A DNA stretch of 64,000 nucleotides from Pelomonas sp. Root405 (GTDB lineage: Bacteria; Pseudomonadota; Gammaproteobacteria; Burkholderiales; Burkholderiaceae_C): assembly GCF_001425165.1 (NCBI RefSeq), contig NZ_LMDU01000014.1, positions 62,001 to 126,000 of the forward strand, written 5' to 3'. The notes below the pieces were generated by a model, which was not told where the DNA came from, made no database searches, and worked only from the letters and a program-made list of their open reading frames with translations. Numbering within the stretch: the stretch's first letter is position 1; every line of letters starts with the position of its first letter. A program made the position numbers and the translations under genes. Positions 61,473 through 64,000 of the stretch are shown in pieces.

Positions 61473-64000
61473 TCATTTGAAGTCCCTGCTCTTCGCTCGT
61501 AGCCCCCGTATCAACGGCGTGTGGTCTTCAAGGTAGCCAGCGATGAGGTTACGGCCTCCTTCTTCGCACTGCCACCGTCCCTTCACACCCAGCAGCCTAG
61601 AGTGCAAAGCCACCTGTCGGAAGCGCTCAAAGACGCCGGAATAGACGATGACTTGAATGTCGCCGAACTCGTCTTCCAGCGAGATGAAGGTTACCCCCTT
61701 GGCGGTCTCCGGCCTTTGTCGTCCGGTGACCTTGCCGATGGCATAGACCTGTCGGCCGTCTGGGGCGTCGCGGAGGTCGGCGGATGTCATGAGTCGCTTC
61801 CCTTCGAACCGCGGGCGTAGCAGCGCAAGCTCGTGCGTCCGCAGGGTCAGGCCCAGCGAGGCGTAGTCCCAAAACACCTCTTCGCTCTCTGATGCTTGTT
61901 CGAGCTCCAGGTAGTCCTCGTCAACAGGCGCATCGCTGAGCAGCGGTGGATTCAAACGCGGCGCTGCCGCGTCCCAGACTTGCTGACGACGGTGACCGCT
62001 GAGGCTCATCAGCGCATCGCCAGAGGCGAGGGCGGTCATCTGCGCTCGGTTCAAGCCTGCACGGAGCGCTAGGTCTTCGGCGCTATCGAACGGCGCGGCC
62101 TGGCGCGCAGCCGTGATGGCCTCCGCAGAAGTCTTCCTGAAATGTTCGATGAGCCGCAAGCCCAGCCGAACAGCATGGCCGCGACCCTGGGGCTCCAACA
62201 CGCAGTCCCATTCCGAGCGCATTACGTCGGCCGGCAGCACGACAACTCCATGTCGCTTGGCGTCCTGCACCAGCTGGCTTGGGCTGTAGAAGCCCAACGG
62301 CTGAGAGTTGAGCATCGCAGTCAGGAACTCGGCGGGATGGTGATGCTTTATCCAGCAACTCTGCCAGACCAGCAGCGCAAAAGAGGCCGCGTGCGATTCT
62401 GGAAAGCCGTAGGACGAGAAGCCTTGAATCTGGGCAAAGATTGCCTCGGCGAACTCCGGCTCATACCCACGCGCGACCATGCCATCGACGATGCGGGAAT
62501 AGTGCTTGTCCAGCCCCCCTTTTCTCTTCCAGGCGGCCATGTCTCTCCGCAGTTCATCGGCCTGGCCGCCGGTGTAGCCCGCTGCAACCATCGCAATTTG
62601 CATCACCTGTTCCTGAAACAACGGGATGCCAAGCGTGCGTTCGAGTACGGCCTCCAGCTCCTTGCTGGGGTAGGTTACTGCTTCCTTGCCTTGTCGCCGG
62701 GCCTCATACGGCCCAACCATGCCACCTTGAATCGGTCCGGGCCTGACCACGGCCACCTGGATGACTAGGTCGTAGTACTTGCGTGGCCGCGTCACCGGCA
62801 GCTTCGCGCGCTGTGCCCTCGACTCGATTTGGAACACACCAATCGTTTCTGCGGCGCAAATCATGTCGTAGGTGGCTGAACAGTCTGGCGGGATGTCCCG
62901 CACTGAGAACTCGTAGCCCTTGGTCAGGCTGATGAGTTCGCACGACTTGCGAATTGCGGTGAGCATGCCCAAGCCGAGCACATCGACCTTCAGGAGCTTC
63001 ATCGCGTCAATGTCGTCCTTGTCCCACTGGATGACCGTGCGGTTTTCCATCGAGGCGTTTTCAACCGGAACGATGCGGGTCAACGGGCCTTGCGTCAGGA
63101 CAAAGCCGCCTGGATGCTGGCTCATGTGCCTGGGCATGCCCAAGATTTGCCGCACCATGTCGATGAGCTGCCGGACAGCGAGGTCCGTGATGTCAAGGCC
63201 GACTTCCACCAATCGCGTCTCGTCCAGCGTCTCGAGGTCCCACCACGCGTAGTTACCGCTCAGGGTCTCAAGCATCGGCAGCTCGAAGCCCAGCGCCTTG
63301 CCGACGTCCTTTAGGGACGACTTCACCCGGTAGCTGGTGACCACCGCTGTTAGGGCAGCTCTGTCGCGCCCATACTTGCTGTAGATGTGCTGAATGACCT
63401 CCTCGCGCCTCTGATGCTCGAAGTCAACGTCGATGTCCGGCGGTTCGTCGCGCTCCTTGGAGATGAACCGCTCGAACAGCGTCGACATGCGCGCCGGGTC
63501 GACCTCGGTGATGCCGCAGCAAAAACAAACGACGCTGTTGGCGGCCGAGCCGCGACCTTGGCAAAGAATGTTGCGGCTGCGAGCGAACATGACCACGTCG
63601 GCCACGGTCAAGAAGTAGTGCTCGTACTTGAGGTCTGAAATTAGCTCGAGCTCGCGCTCAATTTGGTCGTTGATGGCAGCCGGAATGCCATCGGGCCAGC
63701 GACGGCCCGCGCCTTGGTAGGTGAGCTGGCGCAAGTAGCTGGTGGCAGTTTCTCCTTCAGGCACCACCTCCGATGGGTACTGGTAGGCAAGTTCATCTAA
63801 GCTGAAGTTGCACCTGTCTGCGACCTTCAGCGTCTCGGCCAACAGGTCATCTGGGAAGGTGCGGGCCAGACGGCCCCGTGTGCGCAGATGTCGCTCTGCG
63901 TTGATGTCGAGGGCCTTTCCGCACTGCGTGAGCGGCTTGCCGATGCGCGTCGCGGTCATGACGTCCAACAGGGGCTTGCGACTGCGGCGATGCATCGTCA
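61473..64000 (-). CDS. dnaE2: Error-prone DNA polymerase DnaE2 (ImuC), 5' end outside window
   Basis: The C-terminal 842 or so residues of a C-family polymerase alpha subunit are present. The visible N-terminal end MHRRSRKPLLDVMTATRIGKP is the end of the PHP domain. The palm has GRGSAANSVVCFCCGITEVDP and PPDIDVDFEHQRREEV, with catalytic Asp residues. Then come ARPGPIQGGM-type thumb motifs, an HhH region and an OB-fold, ending in SRDF, the usual DnaE2 C-terminus. DnaE2 acts with ImuA and ImuB in SOS-induced translesion synthesis; those genes would lie beyond the window edge. Its place in the foreign segment suggests a mobile mutagenesis cassette. Confidence 0.93.
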   Translation of the reverse strand, partial: TMHRRSRKPLLDVMTATRIGKPLTQCGKALDINAERHLRTRGRLARTFPDDLLAETLKVADRCNFSLDELAYQYPSEVVPEGETATSYLRQLTYQGAGRRWPDGIPAAINDQIERELELISDLKYEHYFLTVADVVMFARSRNILCQGRGSAANSVVCFCCGITEVDPARMSTLFERFISKERDEPPDIDVDFEHQRREEVIQHIYSKYGRDRAALTAVVTSYRVKSSLKDVGKALGFELPMLETLSGNYAWWDLETLDETRLVEVGLDITDLAVRQLIDMVRQILGMPRHMSQHPGGFVLTQGPLTRIVPVENASMENRTVIQWDKDDIDAMKLLKVDVLGLGMLTAIRKSCELISLTKGYEFSVRDIPPDCSATYDMICAAETIGVFQIESRAQRAKLPVTRPRKYYDLVIQVAVVRPGPIQGGMVGPYEARRQGKEAVTYPSKELEAVLERTLGIPLFQEQVMQIAMVAAGYTGGQADELRRDMAAWKRKGGLDKHYSRIVDGMVARGYEPEFAEAIFAQIQGFSSYGFPESHAASFALLVWQSCWIKHHHPAEFLTAMLNSQPLGFYSPSQLVQDAKRHGVVVLPADVMRSEWDCVLEPQGRGHAVRLGLRLIEHFRKTSAEAITAARQAAPFDSAEDLALRAGLNRAQMTALASGDALMSLSGHRRQQVWDAAAPRLNPPLLSDAPVDEDYLELEQASESEEVFWDYASLGLTLRTHELALLRPRFEGKRLMTSADLRDAPDGRQVYAIGKVTGRQRPETAKGVTFISLEDEFGDIQVIVYSGVFERFRQVALHSRLLGVKGRWQCEEGGRNLIAGYLEDHTPLIRGLRAKSRDFK

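Overview
The window reads as chromosome of a high-G+C betaproteobacterium, most likely a member of the Burkholderiales near the Rubrivivax/Roseateles/Leptothrix group. The evidence is very GC-rich codon use, PEP-CTERM proteins, a GspA/GspB pair, an ADP-heptose pathway, a BPSL0761-type protein and many GG-N10-GC (sigma-54-type) promoter-like sites. The genus is an inference. I see no tRNA, rRNA or CRISPR array.

Layout. 1-10.5 kb holds signalling and stress genes: a hybrid histidine kinase, a YihY membrane protein, a large HPII-type catalase, a small response regulator, and a CheB-CheR-PAS-histidine kinase gene cut into three by two in-frame stops. 10.6-27.5 kb is an exopolysaccharide or surface-glycan locus. 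Its minus-strand arm encodes a carbamoyltransferase, two glycosyltransferases (one frameshifted), an amidohydrolase, UDP-galactopyranose mutase and a Tat-exported SDR. Next to it is an ABC exporter fused to a degenerate kinase ATPase domain and a receiver domain. The plus-strand arm is a six-gene, translationally coupled glycosyltransferase/UDP-xylose synthase operon. 27.5-29.5 kb is a lower-GC islet of unknown membrane and hypothetical genes. 29.7-34.3 kb carries GspA/GspB and two PEP-CTERM proteins. 34.3-40.5 kb carries the complete ADP-heptose route (gmhB, adenylyltransferase, kinase, gmhA), a GH1-like/glycosyltransferase fusion and another glycosyltransferase. 40.5-46.4 kb is a repair and stress block (AlkB-like, exonuclease III, DUF3606, patatin, two ferritin-like proteins, a Gln-rich repeat protein). 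46.5-52.6 kb has an S9 peptidase and a run of small membrane proteins. Then come folA and a truncated thyA.

From about 53,484 to the end the DNA is foreign. An element with a four-gene recombinase module (three tyrosine-recombinase-like proteins and a coiled-coil protein) begins exactly at the active-site cysteine codon of thyA, leaving only the last 118 codons of thyA. It is followed by a small unknown/HAD-like gene pair, an XRE regulator with a divergent BPSL0761 gene, and an error-prone DNA polymerase (DnaE2) running off the window. The far end of the element is not visible.

Two themes link the regions. First, sigma-54-like sites sit upstream of katE, the carbamoyltransferase, the ABC fusion, both long glycan operons, gmhB, the NAD-epimerase operon and others, three times as divergent pairs, suggesting one sigma-54 regulon for surface polysaccharide and envelope functions. 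Second, four otherwise well-preserved genes are each spoiled by point lesions (three nonsense codons and one single-base homopolymer frameshift), which are either recent decay or sequence errors.
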